From positions 620,001 through 684,000 of the forward strand of contig NZ_FOCW01000001.1 of assembly GCF_900110225.1 (NCBI RefSeq): a stretch of 64,000 nt of DNA. Direction: 5' to 3'. Position 1 is the first letter of the stretch, and each line of letters begins with the position of its first letter. The translations under genes were made by a program, and so were the position numbers. Positions 8,701 through 19,800 of this stretch are shown here, one piece after another. The notes below the pieces were generated by a model that saw only the letters and a program-made list of their open reading frames with translations, was not told where the DNA came from and searched no databases. Source of the DNA: Allobrachymonas denitrificans DSM 15123. Its GTDB lineage: Bacteria > Pseudomonadota > Gammaproteobacteria > Burkholderiales > Burkholderiaceae_C.

Positions 8701-9816
8701 ATGGATCCCTATTTCCTGCAGATCGAGATGCTGCCGGCCATGCACGGTGATTGTCTGTGGATTGAGTACGGCCGTGGTGCGGTGGCGCGGCGCCTGTTGA
8801 TTGATGGGGGCCCGATCGGTGCCTACGCTGCACTGCAGCGTCGCATGGAACAGTTGCCGGAAGGGGATCGCCTGTTCGAATTGATGGTGCTGACGCATGT
8901 GGATACCGATCATGTCGACGGTCTGGTGCGGCTGTTTGCACAACCGCGTCCGGCCTGGCAGTTCGATGTGCGGGATGTGTGGTTCAACGGCTGGAAGCAT
9001 CTGGAGCAGCAGACCCTGGGGGCGAACCAGGGGGAGTTCTTCAGTGCGCTGATCGAGAACCGGCTTGGCGCAGGACGCTGGAACAAGGCCTTTGGCGGCG
9101 ATGCCGTAGTGGTGCCGGAGGAGGGACCACTGCCACGCATCACGCTGAAGAACGGCCCCACACTGACGCTGTTGTCGCCGACACGGGCCAAACTCGACCG
9201 CATGCGCGAGATGTGGCGCAAGACGCTGACCCGGTTTGCGCCGGGTGATCTCGAGGCAGCCTGGGCTGCCTTGGCAACCCAGAAGAAATACCTCACCGAC
9301 AAGACCTTGCTGGGCTCGACGCCGGAACTGGATGCACGCCTGTTGCGCCAGGCGTTGCCGGATCGCGCGGTGCCCAATGGCGCCAGCATCGCCTTTCTGC
9401 TGGAGTATCAGGGCATGCGCCTGTTGCTGCTGGGGGATGCCCATCCGGGGCTGATCGTCGCTTCGCTGAAGCGCCTGTTGCGCGAGCGTGGGCAGCGGCG
9501 CCTGAAGGTGGATGCCGTGAAGGTCGCGCACCATGGGAGCAAATCGAATACCAGTGATGCGCTGTTGGCACTGGTCGAGTCCCCCCGTTTTCTCATCAGC
9601 AGCAACGGGGCGATTTTCCGGCATCCGGATGACGAGGCGATTGAGCGCATCATTGCAAGGTCGGTGGTGCAGCCGCCGGAGCTGCACTTCAATTACCGGT
9701 CCGAGCGGACGGCACCCTGGGATGACGAGGTGCGCCGCGCGGAGCTGGGTTATCGCACCTGCTACAACCTCGAGCCGGATGCGCCTATGGTGTTGCGTCT
9801 GGAGCGGGCTGACTGA
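8701..9816 (+). CDS. Metallo-beta-lactamase-fold hydrolase, ComEC/Rec2-like
   Basis: A 371-aa metallo-beta-lactamase-fold protein. The metal motif is THVDTDHVDG with H66, D68, D70 and H71, and the downstream ligand region is VAHHGSKSNTS with H277/H278. The VKVAHHGSK...ISSNG arrangement is the signature of the ComEC/Rec2-like branch, whose members hydrolyse nucleic acid or related phosphodiesters. Unlike ComEC it has no membrane segments. It starts 2 bp after the CHAT stop, with GGAGG inside the CHAT 3' end as its ribosome binding site, so translation is probably coupled. MBL-fold proteins act as nucleases or signal-processing enzymes in several bacterial conflict systems; which applies here cannot be decided from sequence. 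Confidence 0.85.
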   Translation: MDPYFLQIEMLPAMHGDCLWIEYGRGAVARRLLIDGGPIGAYAALQRRMEQLPEGDRLFELMVLTHVDTDHVDGLVRLFAQPRPAWQFDVRDVWFNGWKHLEQQTLGANQGEFFSALIENRLGAGRWNKAFGGDAVVVPEEGPLPRITLKNGPTLTLLSPTRAKLDRMREMWRKTLTRFAPGDLEAAWAALATQKKYLTDKTLLGSTPELDARLLRQALPDRAVPNGASIAFLLEYQGMRLLLLGDAHPGLIVASLKRLLRERGQRRLKVDAVKVAHHGSKSNTSDALLALVESPRFLISSNGAIFRHPDDEAIERIIARSVVQPPELHFNYRSERTAPWDDEVRRAELGYRTCYNLEPDAPMVLRLERAD

Positions 9817-9837
9817 CTGGTGCGGACGGGAACGCTT

Positions 9838-12800
9838 TCAGGCATCCGGCCCAAGCAGAGAGGCAAACAGGGGCAGGAAATTGCCGGTATCGACGCCATC
9901 CGGATCGGCCACCGCTGCGGTTTGTGGCAGCACGCTGTCGTCTGAAGGGCCTTCCCAGAGTGGCTCGATGACACCCAGGCCGCCCTGATCCAGCATGTCC
10001 TGTACGAGGGCAAAGGCGCTGCGGGGGCGTTCGAGGCGGATCCACTCGGCGCTGAGCGGCGTGGCCGGGCCTGCCGGCGGTGCGATGCCCAGCCGGCGTG
10101 CCATGAGCCGGCGGCGGAAGGCGCGGATGCGTTGGCTGTAGCCCTGATCGAGGGTGCGGTCCAGCGTGGCCAGGTCGACAGCACCGTCAAACGTGAGTCC
10201 GCGCCGGCGGAAATGGCTGGAACCGGTGAGCGCGTAGACGTCGTCGACAATCACGGTGCTGCCGCGCAAGGCGATGGCACGGCCGGGAAATCCGATGGGG
10301 TGGAACAGCGCAAAGCGCCTGGCGACAGAGGCGTTGGCTGCGAACGCCAGGGCAGCCTCGCGCCGTGCTGCCAGCGCCTGCCGCACCCAGCCGCCGTGAG
10401 AGGGCTGCATGTCGGTCATGCGCGGAACACAGACGAGCACACACAAGGCGGGATGCTCCGTCATGCTGTCCAGCAGCACGTTCACCAGATCAATGGCATG
10501 GGCACCTGCTTGGCCTGGTTGAGCGGTACGGGCAAACTGCGCGCTCTCGATGTAGACGAGTTCGCGTGCATCGGCGAGCACCCTGCGCAGCGACCAGAGG
10601 GCGTCGCGTCGCCCATTGCGTGAAACCCAGTATTCGCGCCGGACCTGCGCCAGCTGCCGGTCGGCATTGCGCATGTCGAGAGTGGGAGCAGGGCTGCCAA
10701 GGCGGCTTGCCAGGTCATCGGCCATGGCCTGCAGGCTGGGAGTCGGGTCGGTGAACAGGCTTTCTGGTGCCAGCGAGAGTTCGGGCGTCTCGCTTTGCGG
10801 CGCAGCCGTCTGCAGCAGGGCGCCCATGCCGGTCGGGCTGCCCGCTCCGGCGGGTTCAGGTGGCAGGTTGAAATTGTCTCCGGAGCCAAACAGCAGCCAT
10901 CCATCCAGGCCGCCGGGAGACCCGGGCAGGGGCAATAGGGGGCGTGCCCGGCGCAGGGCGTGCCATGCGAGGTCATGAGCGAGCTGGCCATCCACGCGGA
11001 TGCCGTTTGTATGCACATCAGGGCCAGGCGGATTGCCGGGATTGCCCAGAAGGTGCATGGCCGAACGGGACTCGTCCATCCAGCGGGCTCCGGTACACAC
11101 GGCCTGCCATGCAAGTGCACCATCCTGTGCGGCGGGGCCGATGGCGCTGGCGACAATGGTTTCGAAACGTGCCTGCATCGGCAGGCGCGGACCGGTGCGC
11201 GGTGTGGTTTCGGAAGCGAACTTGTGCAATAACTCGGTCACACTGCCCGGCGAACCGGAAGGGGGCACAGCATCCGGCTTGAGGCCGAACAGGGGAACCG
11301 GGCAGATGCCCCGCATGTTGAGCGGCACAGCGTCCAGCATGCTCAGCCCGCCAAGGGCAGCCGGTGCGGGGGCGGCACCGGGGGCACCCACTGGCGCACT
11401 CAATCCCCCAAAAAGGCGGCGTTGCCCGTTGGCAGCTGCCAGCACGACATCCATGACCAGCGTCGGATCAGGAGGCTGGTTTGCACCTTCTGCCAGCCCG
11501 AAGGGATTGGAGAGCAGGACTTCGGTGGGGTTGGTGCCATCGGCCAGCGCAGCACCGCCGTCGCCACGCAGGAATGAGGGTTCTGCGGCGATGGTGACGA
11601 TTTCCTGGAACAGACGCGGATAGATGCGGATGCCGGTGCCGGCTGGCGTTGCTGTCGCTGCCAGTGTCACCACCACGTCCGCAGAGTTGGCTGCTGCCCA
11701 GCGCGCTGTCAGTCCGGTGGCGGGAGACGGCAGCCCGACATTGAACGTTGCAGTGCTCATGGAGGGAAAGACGGGCCAGTGTGCCTGTGCCCCGGGGGCG
11801 GGCGGCAGTCCGGTGGGTTGGAACTGGGGGGAGCAGGCCATGACCAGCCCGGTTGCCTGGTTCATGAAGCGCTCTACCACCTGGCGTGTGGCAGCCAGGA
11901 TGTCGGGACCATCCGTCAGGTAACCCAGTGTGATGTGGTTCCGTACCGGTGGCCGCAGATCGGTGGGCGTATTGCCATCGTCTCCGGGAATGCCGCGAAT
12001 GTCCTCCTGGCTGCGGTTGCCCAGCAGATGCCATTCGCCATCCACCACAAACACGCGAAAGAACCTGCGTGTCAGGTTCGGTGCGCCAGCGCCGCTGAAA
12101 AGGGGCGGCGGGTAGCTGGTGGGCAGGGCCGGCAGTTGCAGGGGCAACTGGTCCAGGGTGCCGTTCGGGGCCCAGCCCCAGTGCAGGCGCTGCTGGCTTG
12201 TGCTGCTTGCCTGCAGCTGCTGGCCGGGGGACAGGGTAATGTGCCCGGCGTTTGCATTGCCGGGACTGCCTCCGCCCTGCACCATCATGCCCGTACCGGG
12301 AAGTGGAGTGAACAGTGCACCATGCAGATCGCAGAGCATCACATGGTTGCCGCTGGCCAGCGCTGCCAGGGACGCCAGTCCGTTGACGTCTCCCGGATTG
12401 CCCGCAGCTGCCGGATGATGCAGGGCAGGCAATGCCGTGAGCAGGTCGGCCAGCATGGCCGCCACAGCCACCGGGCAGATGATCATGCCGCGCGTGTCGT
12501 GGAAGGAGACTTGCGGGGATGGGGGAATGTCCCCACCCAAGGCTTCGCCTGCCTCCACGCGTTGCGGCGTGCGGTCCGGCTGCTCTGCGAGGCGCACCAC
12601 GAAGGTGGCTGGAACGGGTTGCACCAGCACGCCATCAGTGGTGAAGCGTGCTGCAGCCAGTCGCTCGAGCCGTTGTGCGGCATGGGGGTGCAGGCGCACC
12701 ACCGCAACGGGGTCCGTGACCGGCGCTCCTGCGGCGTCGATGAATTCGCTGCCGGATGCCAGCCATTCCAGGGTGCCGCTGAATGGCGCACAAGGTGCGG

Positions 12801-12963
12801 GCAAGGCAAGTGCCAGTTCGCCGGAAAGATAGGTGGCGCTCTGGCTGGAGCTGGACCAGCGCATGGCGCACAAGGGTGCGGTCAGGCCCAGGGCGGCCAG
12901 ACCATCTTCCTGCAGGCGCTGCTGGGCGAAGAGGGTGGTCAGCGTGGCAATTGTGGCGGACAT
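9838..12963 (-). CDS. Large protein with C-terminal degenerate phospholipase D-like half-domain
   Basis: A 1041-aa protein read convergently with the MBL gene (21 bp between stops). Residues 1 to ~780 are not recognisable: rich in Pro, Gly and Ala, with predicted beta structure. From ~790 there is a PLD-type fold: ALWSLRRVLADARELVYIES, then around residues 895–935 the motif RGSTVIVDDVYALTGSSHF. In true PLD enzymes this segment reads HxK(x)4D...GSxN. Here His and Lys are replaced by Arg and Ser, while Asp and the GS pair remain. Only one such half is visible, so it would need a partner or may be catalytically dead. The start is the ATG at 12963 (GAGGTGATGCC upstream), 23 bp after the stop of the preceding gene. 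Third gene of the minus-strand operon. Confidence 0.7.
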   Translation of the reverse strand: MSATIATLTTLFAQQRLQEDGLAALGLTAPLCAMRWSSSSQSATYLSGELALALPAPCAPFSGTLEWLASGSEFIDAAGAPVTDPVAVVRLHPHAAQRLERLAAARFTTDGVLVQPVPATFVVRLAEQPDRTPQRVEAGEALGGDIPPSPQVSFHDTRGMIICPVAVAAMLADLLTALPALHHPAAAGNPGDVNGLASLAALASGNHVMLCDLHGALFTPLPGTGMMVQGGGSPGNANAGHITLSPGQQLQASSTSQQRLHWGWAPNGTLDQLPLQLPALPTSYPPPLFSGAGAPNLTRRFFRVFVVDGEWHLLGNRSQEDIRGIPGDDGNTPTDLRPPVRNHITLGYLTDGPDILAATRQVVERFMNQATGLVMACSPQFQPTGLPPAPGAQAHWPVFPSMSTATFNVGLPSPATGLTARWAAANSADVVVTLAATATPAGTGIRIYPRLFQEIVTIAAEPSFLRGDGGAALADGTNPTEVLLSNPFGLAEGANQPPDPTLVMDVVLAAANGQRRLFGGLSAPVGAPGAAPAPAALGGLSMLDAVPLNMRGICPVPLFGLKPDAVPPSGSPGSVTELLHKFASETTPRTGPRLPMQARFETIVASAIGPAAQDGALAWQAVCTGARWMDESRSAMHLLGNPGNPPGPDVHTNGIRVDGQLAHDLAWHALRRARPLLPLPGSPGGLDGWLLFGSGDNFNLPPEPAGAGSPTGMGALLQTAAPQSETPELSLAPESLFTDPTPSLQAMADDLASRLGSPAPTLDMRNADRQLAQVRREYWVSRNGRRDALWSLRRVLADARELVYIESAQFARTAQPGQAGAHAIDLVNVLLDSMTEHPALCVLVCVPRMTDMQPSHGGWVRQALAARREAALAFAANASVARRFALFHPIGFPGRAIALRGSTVIVDDVYALTGSSHFRRRGLTFDGAVDLATLDRTLDQGYSQRIRAFRRRLMARRLGIAPPAGPATPLSAEWIRLERPRSAFALVQDMLDQGGLGVIEPLWEGPSDDSVLPQTAAVADPDGVDTGNFLPLFASLLGPDA

Positions 12964-12986
12964 GGCATCACCTCGGTGCAAAGGGG

Positions 12987-15900
12987 TTAGCGGCTGGCCT
13001 GGGCATGGCGTCCGTCCGGCGCGGTGATGCTCACGGTGACGCGCTCCAGGCTGTCGGCATAGAACAAGGTGTAGCTGACGAGGCCGTGGAGACCGGCATT
13101 GCGCTCCAGCCGCCATGCGCGATCAGACTCGCCGGGATGCAACGGAGACCCCGCGAGCGGAACGTCCGCCAGGTTCATGGCGATCACGACCGGCTTGGGC
13201 TTGCCGGTGACCGATTCGATATCCGGGATCCTGGGTGGACGCAGGATGCTCGGATCGACCGTGCGCTCCACAGGCCAGGACTTGCGCAGCAATTCTTCGG
13301 GCGTGAGGCGGCCGGGGCGTGACGGGCGTGGATTGGGCAGGGGCCGCCTGATCACCGGCGGTTTCGACTTGGGAGTCAGGGTGATGCTCAAGCGGTAATG
13401 ACCGCTGCTGCGTGGCTCTGTCGGCGCATGGCTTTGCCAGCTGATCAGCGTTCCGCGGCCGCTGATGCCGAAGGCGTCCAGCCCGAGCACGTCAGGATCG
13501 GGATCGATTGGCCCGCCAGGGATGTCCAGCAGCCGTTCCGTGGAGCGTCCCAGCGGGTCGACCAGATGGACGGAAACGGCAACGGGTTGCTCGATGTCTG
13601 CGCGGCGCAGCAGCAGGCGGTACTGTGTCACGGCGCTCTCCGGCAGCGCAATGCGCCATGCACCGGAATCGGTCGCGGGCACCGTTGTGGGAAGGAGATC
13701 CAGTGACTGCTCCACGGAGAGCAAGGTGGTCTTGCCGGCTCGGGCATGGACGCGCAGTTCGTGCGGTCCGAGTGCGGTGGGCTGCCAGGGGGCCGGGCTG
13801 GAGAACTGCACCTCCACCAGGTCGGGCGTTCGCCCGGGCCAGACAGCCGTGAGCGGTGACAGCTCGGGTGCGGTTGCAGGCGGGATGATGACCGAGACGG
13901 CAGCCGACGGCGGCGAGCGTCCGGCGAGCGTACCTTCGTCTTCATCCGCGGTTCCCCACGCGACGGCCCGATACCAGACCCGCCTCCAGGAGCCGCCTGG
14001 GACATCCTGCCCGCTGGCGCGTTGCAGGCTCAGGCCATCGGGAGACTGCAACGGCCCCATGGTCCAGTCGCCGCCGCTGTCGGGGATTGTGGCGACGGAT
14101 GGGCCCATCGCATCCAGCGGCAGGACTGCTGCCTCCACACGCGTACGAAACAGTTCAAATCGCGCCACCTGTGCGCCGGGCTGGCTGCGGATATCGACAT
14201 GGGTCGCCCAGGTATCGGGCGTGCCTGTCGCAATGCGCCGCACCTCCAGCAAGGGGGGGGCCGGGATGTTGACCAGCGGTGCCACGAAACGCTGCACCTG
14301 ATTTGTCAGCTCGTTGCCCGTGGGCCATGCCGATTCGACGTTGCCCGCATTGACACCGATGAGGACGAAAAAGTGGATGTCGCGGCTGCCGCGGGGCAAT
14401 GCGATGTCGATGCTTGCGGTCTGGACGAGAGGGCTTGCGTTGCGTCGGGTGAAGACCTGGCGCACGGACTGTTGGCGCATCAGATCCAGCACACGGTCAA
14501 GTCGCTGGGGCAGGCCCTGCTGCATGTCCGGGCCCTGCACAACCCCGGGAGACGGGCCCTCTTCGATGCTGAGCAGTTGACTCTCGCTGGCTTCGTAGAC
14601 GAAGTAGCCGCTCAAGCCACTGACTCCTTGGGGTAACAGCAGACGCACATGGCATTCGCCAGCTGCATCGGGGAGGCTGGCCAGGGCAGGTGTGGGCAAG
14701 TCGAGGATCGGGGGAATCGGGTCGGAGGCAAAGGCCAGCGTGGGGCCTGCGGGTGCAATGGTCGGCCAGGCAGAGACGCGCTGGGGCGCGGCACGTTCAC
14801 GAACGCGGCACCACACGGCAATACCGATATGCCGGTGTGCACCGTAATCCAGTGCGAAACCTTCGATGCGGATGCGATAGCGGCGCGTATCCTGCTGCGG
14901 GTCGTTGTCTACCGGGCCGGGTGTTACCAGCTTCTCGCCCTGCAGGTCGTAGTACGTCACGCTGACAGGGCCTGCTGCCGGCAGGGTGTCTGCATCGCCG
15001 CTGAAGGGAATGGAGACCGGGGCTGCGACGGCGCCTCCGGGCTGCCATTGCATGCCGGAGGGGACGGAGCTGTCGGGCAGGGCGGTGTCACCGAGCAGGG
15101 GGGCATCGAACAGGCGGCAGACAAGTTCGATCGACTGCGGCCTTCGCACTTTCCAGTCCACTGCCAGATCCAGCGTCAGCACGCCGTCGCAGATTCGGCC
15201 GGTTTGCCGGGGGATGGCCTGCAGCTGCATGTGCAGCACGCGGGGCCGCTCCAGCGGAGGTTGCCCACGCTGGAAATCCGTTACGGACCAGGCACTCCAC
15301 TGCCCCCAGATGTCCTGTAGGGTGATGCCATAGCGCGCCCACGCAGGTGCTGTGCTCAGGGGCAGACCCAGGCCGGAATCGAGCGCATGGAGGCGATGCG
15401 GGGCGGGGTCCTGCGCATGGGCGGCGACCAGAGCCAGCGGGATGACGCCACCGCTGGGGCGAGGCGACATCAAGGCCTGCGCACGCTGCGCGGGCTTGGC
15501 GGGATCGCCGCGCGCCACGGCATGGCTGCAGGGGCGCAGCAGGCGCATCTCGGGCAGGCGATCCCACCCGATCTGTACCCCGGCGTTCCAGCTGGTGTCC
15601 GGTTGCGGCGGGCGGTTCAGGCTCTGCTCCAGTGCCTGCATGTGCTCCGGAGGCGGTACGGCGAATGGCGGGCGGATGCGGATCGCCAGTGCTGCCAGCT
15701 CAAGAGGGTCGGATTGGCCATCCAGCCCCTTTTCCCAGCGGGCCGTGACCATGAAATCCGGAAACGGGTAGCCCGCCTCCTTGCTTGTCTCGCGCTCCAC
15801 CGGCGGCAGGGCTGCCATCGACAAGGATTCGTAGGCCGTGCCAAAACCGCAAGCCAGCGCCAGCAAGGGGTCCGTGCTCACTCCCATGAGCAGCATGGAC

Positions 15901-16835
15901 ATCGGGGCGTACATGGCGGTGGAGTCTTGCGGCATGGTGCCCGAAGCACCCTGGGGCGATTCCACCTTGCGTTCCAGCACAAGGGAGCTCTGCTCGCGGG
16001 GAGGCAGTAGCATCGCCTGGTACAGGTCCTGCAGCAGATCCTGCTCCACGTCGGACAGCAACCCCTTGAAGTCGGGGCGTTTCCAGTGCGGTGCCTGCAG
16101 GTTCCCCATGGCGGACGGCCAACCGAAGGGCGCTGCACCGCGGCGCAGGCGATCAAGTGCGGCCTCCACCGGAGGCAGCGGGTGTGCCGCCAGACCTTGC
16201 TGCCCGGCATGCGCCTGCCACTGCGGCCCTTGGACCGGCAGCCCCACCAGCTCCTGCAATTTCCAGTCGTCGCTGTTGGCATAGTCCCATGCGCTGATGC
16301 CCTGGATGGACTGCACGGTGCAGGGGGAGCCGGACTGCGTCACGAACTGCACGGCGACGATATGGCTGGCTCCCAATACCACGCTGGTGGAACCGGCGGG
16401 AACTGCCACAAAGGCCTCGATGGACTCCAGACCGGGCGGGCCTGACAGTGCCAGGGCCAGGGCCGGCTGTCCGGCCAGATCAAAGCTGATCTGCACGTAG
16501 GCCTGGGGTGGAGCCTTCAGGCGAACGACTGTCCCCCGGGGTGCGGTCACTGGCGGGAAGAAGTCCAGCGTTTTCGTCTTCTTGAGGGAGGGCCGACGCG
16601 TCCAGACCCGGAAAGGCTCTGTCGGCATGCCCAGTGTGGGATCCGGATCGCCCTCTTCGCTGGAGGCGGCGCGCAACATCCAGCGCAACTGGATGCTGCT
16701 GCCGCTTTCGATGCCGCGGTCACGCAGGTCATCCATCCAGTCGGAGTTGTCATCCTTGCGGCGGCGGGCGATGCTGACCCAGTCCAGCACCGCTGCATCC
16801 AGCAGGAATTGCCGGGGAGCTACTTGACGCATCAT
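12987..16835 (-). CDS. Large beta-rich protein of unknown function, fibronectin-III-like segments
   Basis: A 1282-aa protein that I do not recognise. It has no signal peptide, membrane helix or recognisable enzyme motif. The second half contains repeated segments that look like Ig/fibronectin-III beta-sandwiches (for example APPLLEVRRIATGTPDTW and WRRVWYRAVAWGTADEDEG), suggesting a binding scaffold. A Pro/Arg-rich linker lies near residue 1180. The frame can extend to a TTG at 16847, but GGAGGAAAC precedes tandem ATGs at 16835 and 16832. The first ATG overlaps the stop of the upstream 2393-aa gene in an ATGATG arrangement, indicating translational coupling. It is the second gene of the minus-strand operon. 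Confidence 0.65.
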   Translation of the reverse strand: MMRQVAPRQFLLDAAVLDWVSIARRRKDDNSDWMDDLRDRGIESGSSIQLRWMLRAASSEEGDPDPTLGMPTEPFRVWTRRPSLKKTKTLDFFPPVTAPRGTVVRLKAPPQAYVQISFDLAGQPALALALSGPPGLESIEAFVAVPAGSTSVVLGASHIVAVQFVTQSGSPCTVQSIQGISAWDYANSDDWKLQELVGLPVQGPQWQAHAGQQGLAAHPLPPVEAALDRLRRGAAPFGWPSAMGNLQAPHWKRPDFKGLLSDVEQDLLQDLYQAMLLPPREQSSLVLERKVESPQGASGTMPQDSTAMYAPMSMLLMGVSTDPLLALACGFGTAYESLSMAALPPVERETSKEAGYPFPDFMVTARWEKGLDGQSDPLELAALAIRIRPPFAVPPPEHMQALEQSLNRPPQPDTSWNAGVQIGWDRLPEMRLLRPCSHAVARGDPAKPAQRAQALMSPRPSGGVIPLALVAAHAQDPAPHRLHALDSGLGLPLSTAPAWARYGITLQDIWGQWSAWSVTDFQRGQPPLERPRVLHMQLQAIPRQTGRICDGVLTLDLAVDWKVRRPQSIELVCRLFDAPLLGDTALPDSSVPSGMQWQPGGAVAAPVSIPFSGDADTLPAAGPVSVTYYDLQGEKLVTPGPVDNDPQQDTRRYRIRIEGFALDYGAHRHIGIAVWCRVRERAAPQRVSAWPTIAPAGPTLAFASDPIPPILDLPTPALASLPDAAGECHVRLLLPQGVSGLSGYFVYEASESQLLSIEEGPSPGVVQGPDMQQGLPQRLDRVLDLMRQQSVRQVFTRRNASPLVQTASIDIALPRGSRDIHFFVLIGVNAGNVESAWPTGNELTNQVQRFVAPLVNIPAPPLLEVRRIATGTPDTWATHVDIRSQPGAQVARFELFRTRVEAAVLPLDAMGPSVATIPDSGGDWTMGPLQSPDGLSLQRASGQDVPGGSWRRVWYRAVAWGTADEDEGTLAGRSPPSAAVSVIIPPATAPELSPLTAVWPGRTPDLVEVQFSSPAPWQPTALGPHELRVHARAGKTTLLSVEQSLDLLPTTVPATDSGAWRIALPESAVTQYRLLLRRADIEQPVAVSVHLVDPLGRSTERLLDIPGGPIDPDPDVLGLDAFGISGRGTLISWQSHAPTEPRSSGHYRLSITLTPKSKPPVIRRPLPNPRPSRPGRLTPEELLRKSWPVERTVDPSILRPPRIPDIESVTGKPKPVVIAMNLADVPLAGSPLHPGESDRAWRLERNAGLHGLVSYTLFYADSLERVTVSITAPDGRHAQASR

Positions 16836-19800
16836 GTTTCCTCCCAAGGGGCCGCATGCAAGCCGACGAAGCCCAGTTTGTAGCTTTCATCCACCGCGTC
16901 CATGCCATCCAGATGGGGATATCTGAACCGGGTGCGGCTCAGGCCAAGCTGCAGCGCCTTGCCGCGGCTGTCCGGCTTGAGCAGCACGATGGCGCGTTGC
17001 CCTCCGGGTGCATAGATGACCCGGTCGAACACATCGTCGGCAGGCATTTCGTCCGGCCGGGGCTGATAGGCGTCCAGGGCCAGCCAGACCTGGGATTCCA
17101 GTTCCCAGCGCGAGGGCCGGTCGGGTGTCTGCTCCTGTTTCCGTGTCGGCAGCATGCGGGTGCGATACAGGGGTTCGGGCGCGTCCACCAGCACGGCCAG
17201 GGGTAGCGGCAGGTCATTGCCTGCCTGCTCCCACAGGGCCACCACACGCGGTTGCGTGGGCGGGAGACTGGGCTCGATGCCGCAGGCTTGCAACGCATTG
17301 TCGAAATCGGCTCCTTCAGCCTGCACGCCTGTTCCTGAAGCACCTGGAGGGAAGGTGCTGGCCAGACCCGCAATGCTTCCTGCCCTGACGCAACGATGCT
17401 CCGGCCTATATCCCAGAAAGGCCGTGGACAGGGCTTGTGGCGATGCATAGGCACCGGTCGAAAAACCGCGTCGCCACACTTCCACCGGAGTGCCGGAAGC
17501 GCCTGCCTGGGTGTCGACCATCTCCACCACCACCAGATAATCGGTGAAAGGATCCAGAGCGAACGGAATGTCCACGCGCGAGTGGCGAATCCGTTCTTCG
17601 TCTACCGCAATGCAGGGCAGGCCGGCCCCGGATGTGTCGGTAGAACTCATGCCCAAGCCCGGCACCTGCTTCTGGCCCGGGGCCGTTCTCCTGGCGTCGG
17701 CCAATCCCAGCGAGCCCGGAGGCAGCTTGTTGCCACTGGCCAGTTCGGACAGCACCTCTTCGAAGGGCGACACAATGCTCGCCGCCACCGGCCTGACGGT
17801 GGCCATGGTGATCGGGAAGGGATGCGGTACCGCGACAGTCGATGGCGGATGCCTGAACGAAGCCGCCTTGATCCGTACCTGCAGCGTCTTGCCGTAGGCT
17901 TCGTACAGACGCATGACGGACGGAGTGGCGAAGACCAGGCTGAGCGGGTCCCCCGTGAAGCAATGGCGTTCATCCGGTGTGGGCAGGCTGATCAGCACCC
18001 AGGGATCCAGGCGCAGCGGGGGCTGCCTGTCGGTGCGGAACCAGAAATGGCTGCGGTGCTCGGTAGCCTGCAGCGTTGCGGCCTGTTCCGCCGTGGGGCG
18101 GGTGTCCTGATACACCACCTTGCCGCTCCAGCGCGCCTCCACGCGGTACAGGGTATCGGGCAGCAGCAGCGCTTCGTTGGCAGAGTCCGGGCCCAGCACC
18201 GCGGCAGCGGCATCCCGGTTGCGCGTGACGGTGGTTTCGTCGTAATCGTGGCGCTCCATTTCACCGGTGCGCATCATTTCGATGGCGCACAGGTAGAAGG
18301 GACGTACCAGCTGCACCGGCATGTCCAGCAGGTAGTTGCCCCGGCGCAGGCCGATTTCCACCCGGTGGCAAGCCGGATCACCCTTGAGATCAACGATGAC
18401 ACTGACATAGCCCCCCAGCTTTCCTTCGGCGCCCGAGGGCATGAACCGGGCGGCCAGCCAGATCGCGTCGTGCCAGGGTGATTGCGGGTCGGTCCATTCG
18501 GCGGGCCAGCCGCGCACGGTCACCAGGTCGGAATTGGTGACATCGCGGTAACCCAGCGTCTTGCCATCCTTGTCGAGCAGGCAGATGCGCAATGCCTTGA
18601 TGCGAAGCAGGTAGGAACTGACCAGGAGCAAGGCGCGCCCGGCCACGATGGAACCGGAGTGGAGGGTCAGGGCATGGCCGAGTTCTCCAGGTTCGAACCC
18701 GGTCAGCTTCCATGCGCGGACGATGGCCTCTTCATCGTACGGATTGCCGAACACGACCGGAGCCTTGTCGTCCGGCATGGCGGCACCAAGGGCGCGGGCC
18801 GAGCACAGTTTTTGGGAGGTCCGCTGTTCTTCGGCTGGAATGTGCGTTCCTGTCTGCGATGTGGCCAGGGTACCGGCATGGGTGAGAATGTCTGCACGGG
18901 ACAGCGATTGCCCTGTCTGCATGCGGGCCAGCACGTCGGAGAGGGAAAGGGGCTGCTCGGGCAGCAGTTCGCGCAGCTGCTTGGGGCGCCATTCCTTGGC
19001 AGGTGCCTTTCCCTGGGGCTCCTTCCGGCGTGGGGGAGGGCAGACGCTGGCCACACCGAGCACGTTGGCGGCAATGATGCCACGCAGCTGGTCGTAGTGC
19101 TCCATGCCGCAGCGCCAGCGCTCGGTGATGCGCAACGCCGCATCGGGCTCGCGCGACCGGACGGTGTCAGGCGGGTCAGGCCATGCCTGGCCGGTCAGGT
19201 TCCAGCCGTGGGCCGAGGTGCCCAGCGGCGTATCGCCGAAAGTCCAGAGTGTGGATGCCGCCGGTGCAGCCGGGTGACACACTGTGCCCCAGCGCTGCAC
19301 GATGGTTTCTTCCTGAAAACGCCCGCGCGTGAAGGCCTTGGGCGTGGCCACCGGCACCCAGGAAAGCAGTGCCAGCTGCACGTCGGCATTTTCTTCCGTT
19401 GGCTTCAGGGCCGTCCACCAGGCGCTGGGCGCCGGACCGGGGCCGATGGGCTGTTCCACCAGCACTTTATGCAACTGGTAGTGGTACCAGTTGCTGCCAC
19501 GGCGCGTCCAGCCGTCGCTGCTGCTGCCAGAAGGGGTCGTCGGCGGCTTGCCCCAGATCTCGAGGGTGTCAGCCTGCGGTGGAGCACTCATCATCAGGAC
19601 CGGAATCGCATCGATGGGCACTACAGGGATGGCGTCGACATCCACGGGCGGCTGCTCGCTATCCGTGCGTACTCCGGTGCCTATGCCGGTATCCACTCCC
19701 CGGTCGACACCGGTTCCAACCACCAGTGCAGGCGAGCGGGACACAAGCTTGAGGTCGCGTACCAGTTCTGGCGCCACAGGGGATGGAGTGCTTGTGCTTC

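Noticed and set aside
4565-8941. A 1458-codon open frame on the minus strand opposite the patatin and CHAT genes
   Set aside because: It is antisense to clear domain-bearing genes, is extremely rich in His, Gln, Arg and Pro, and has no domain; such long shadows are common in GC-rich DNA.
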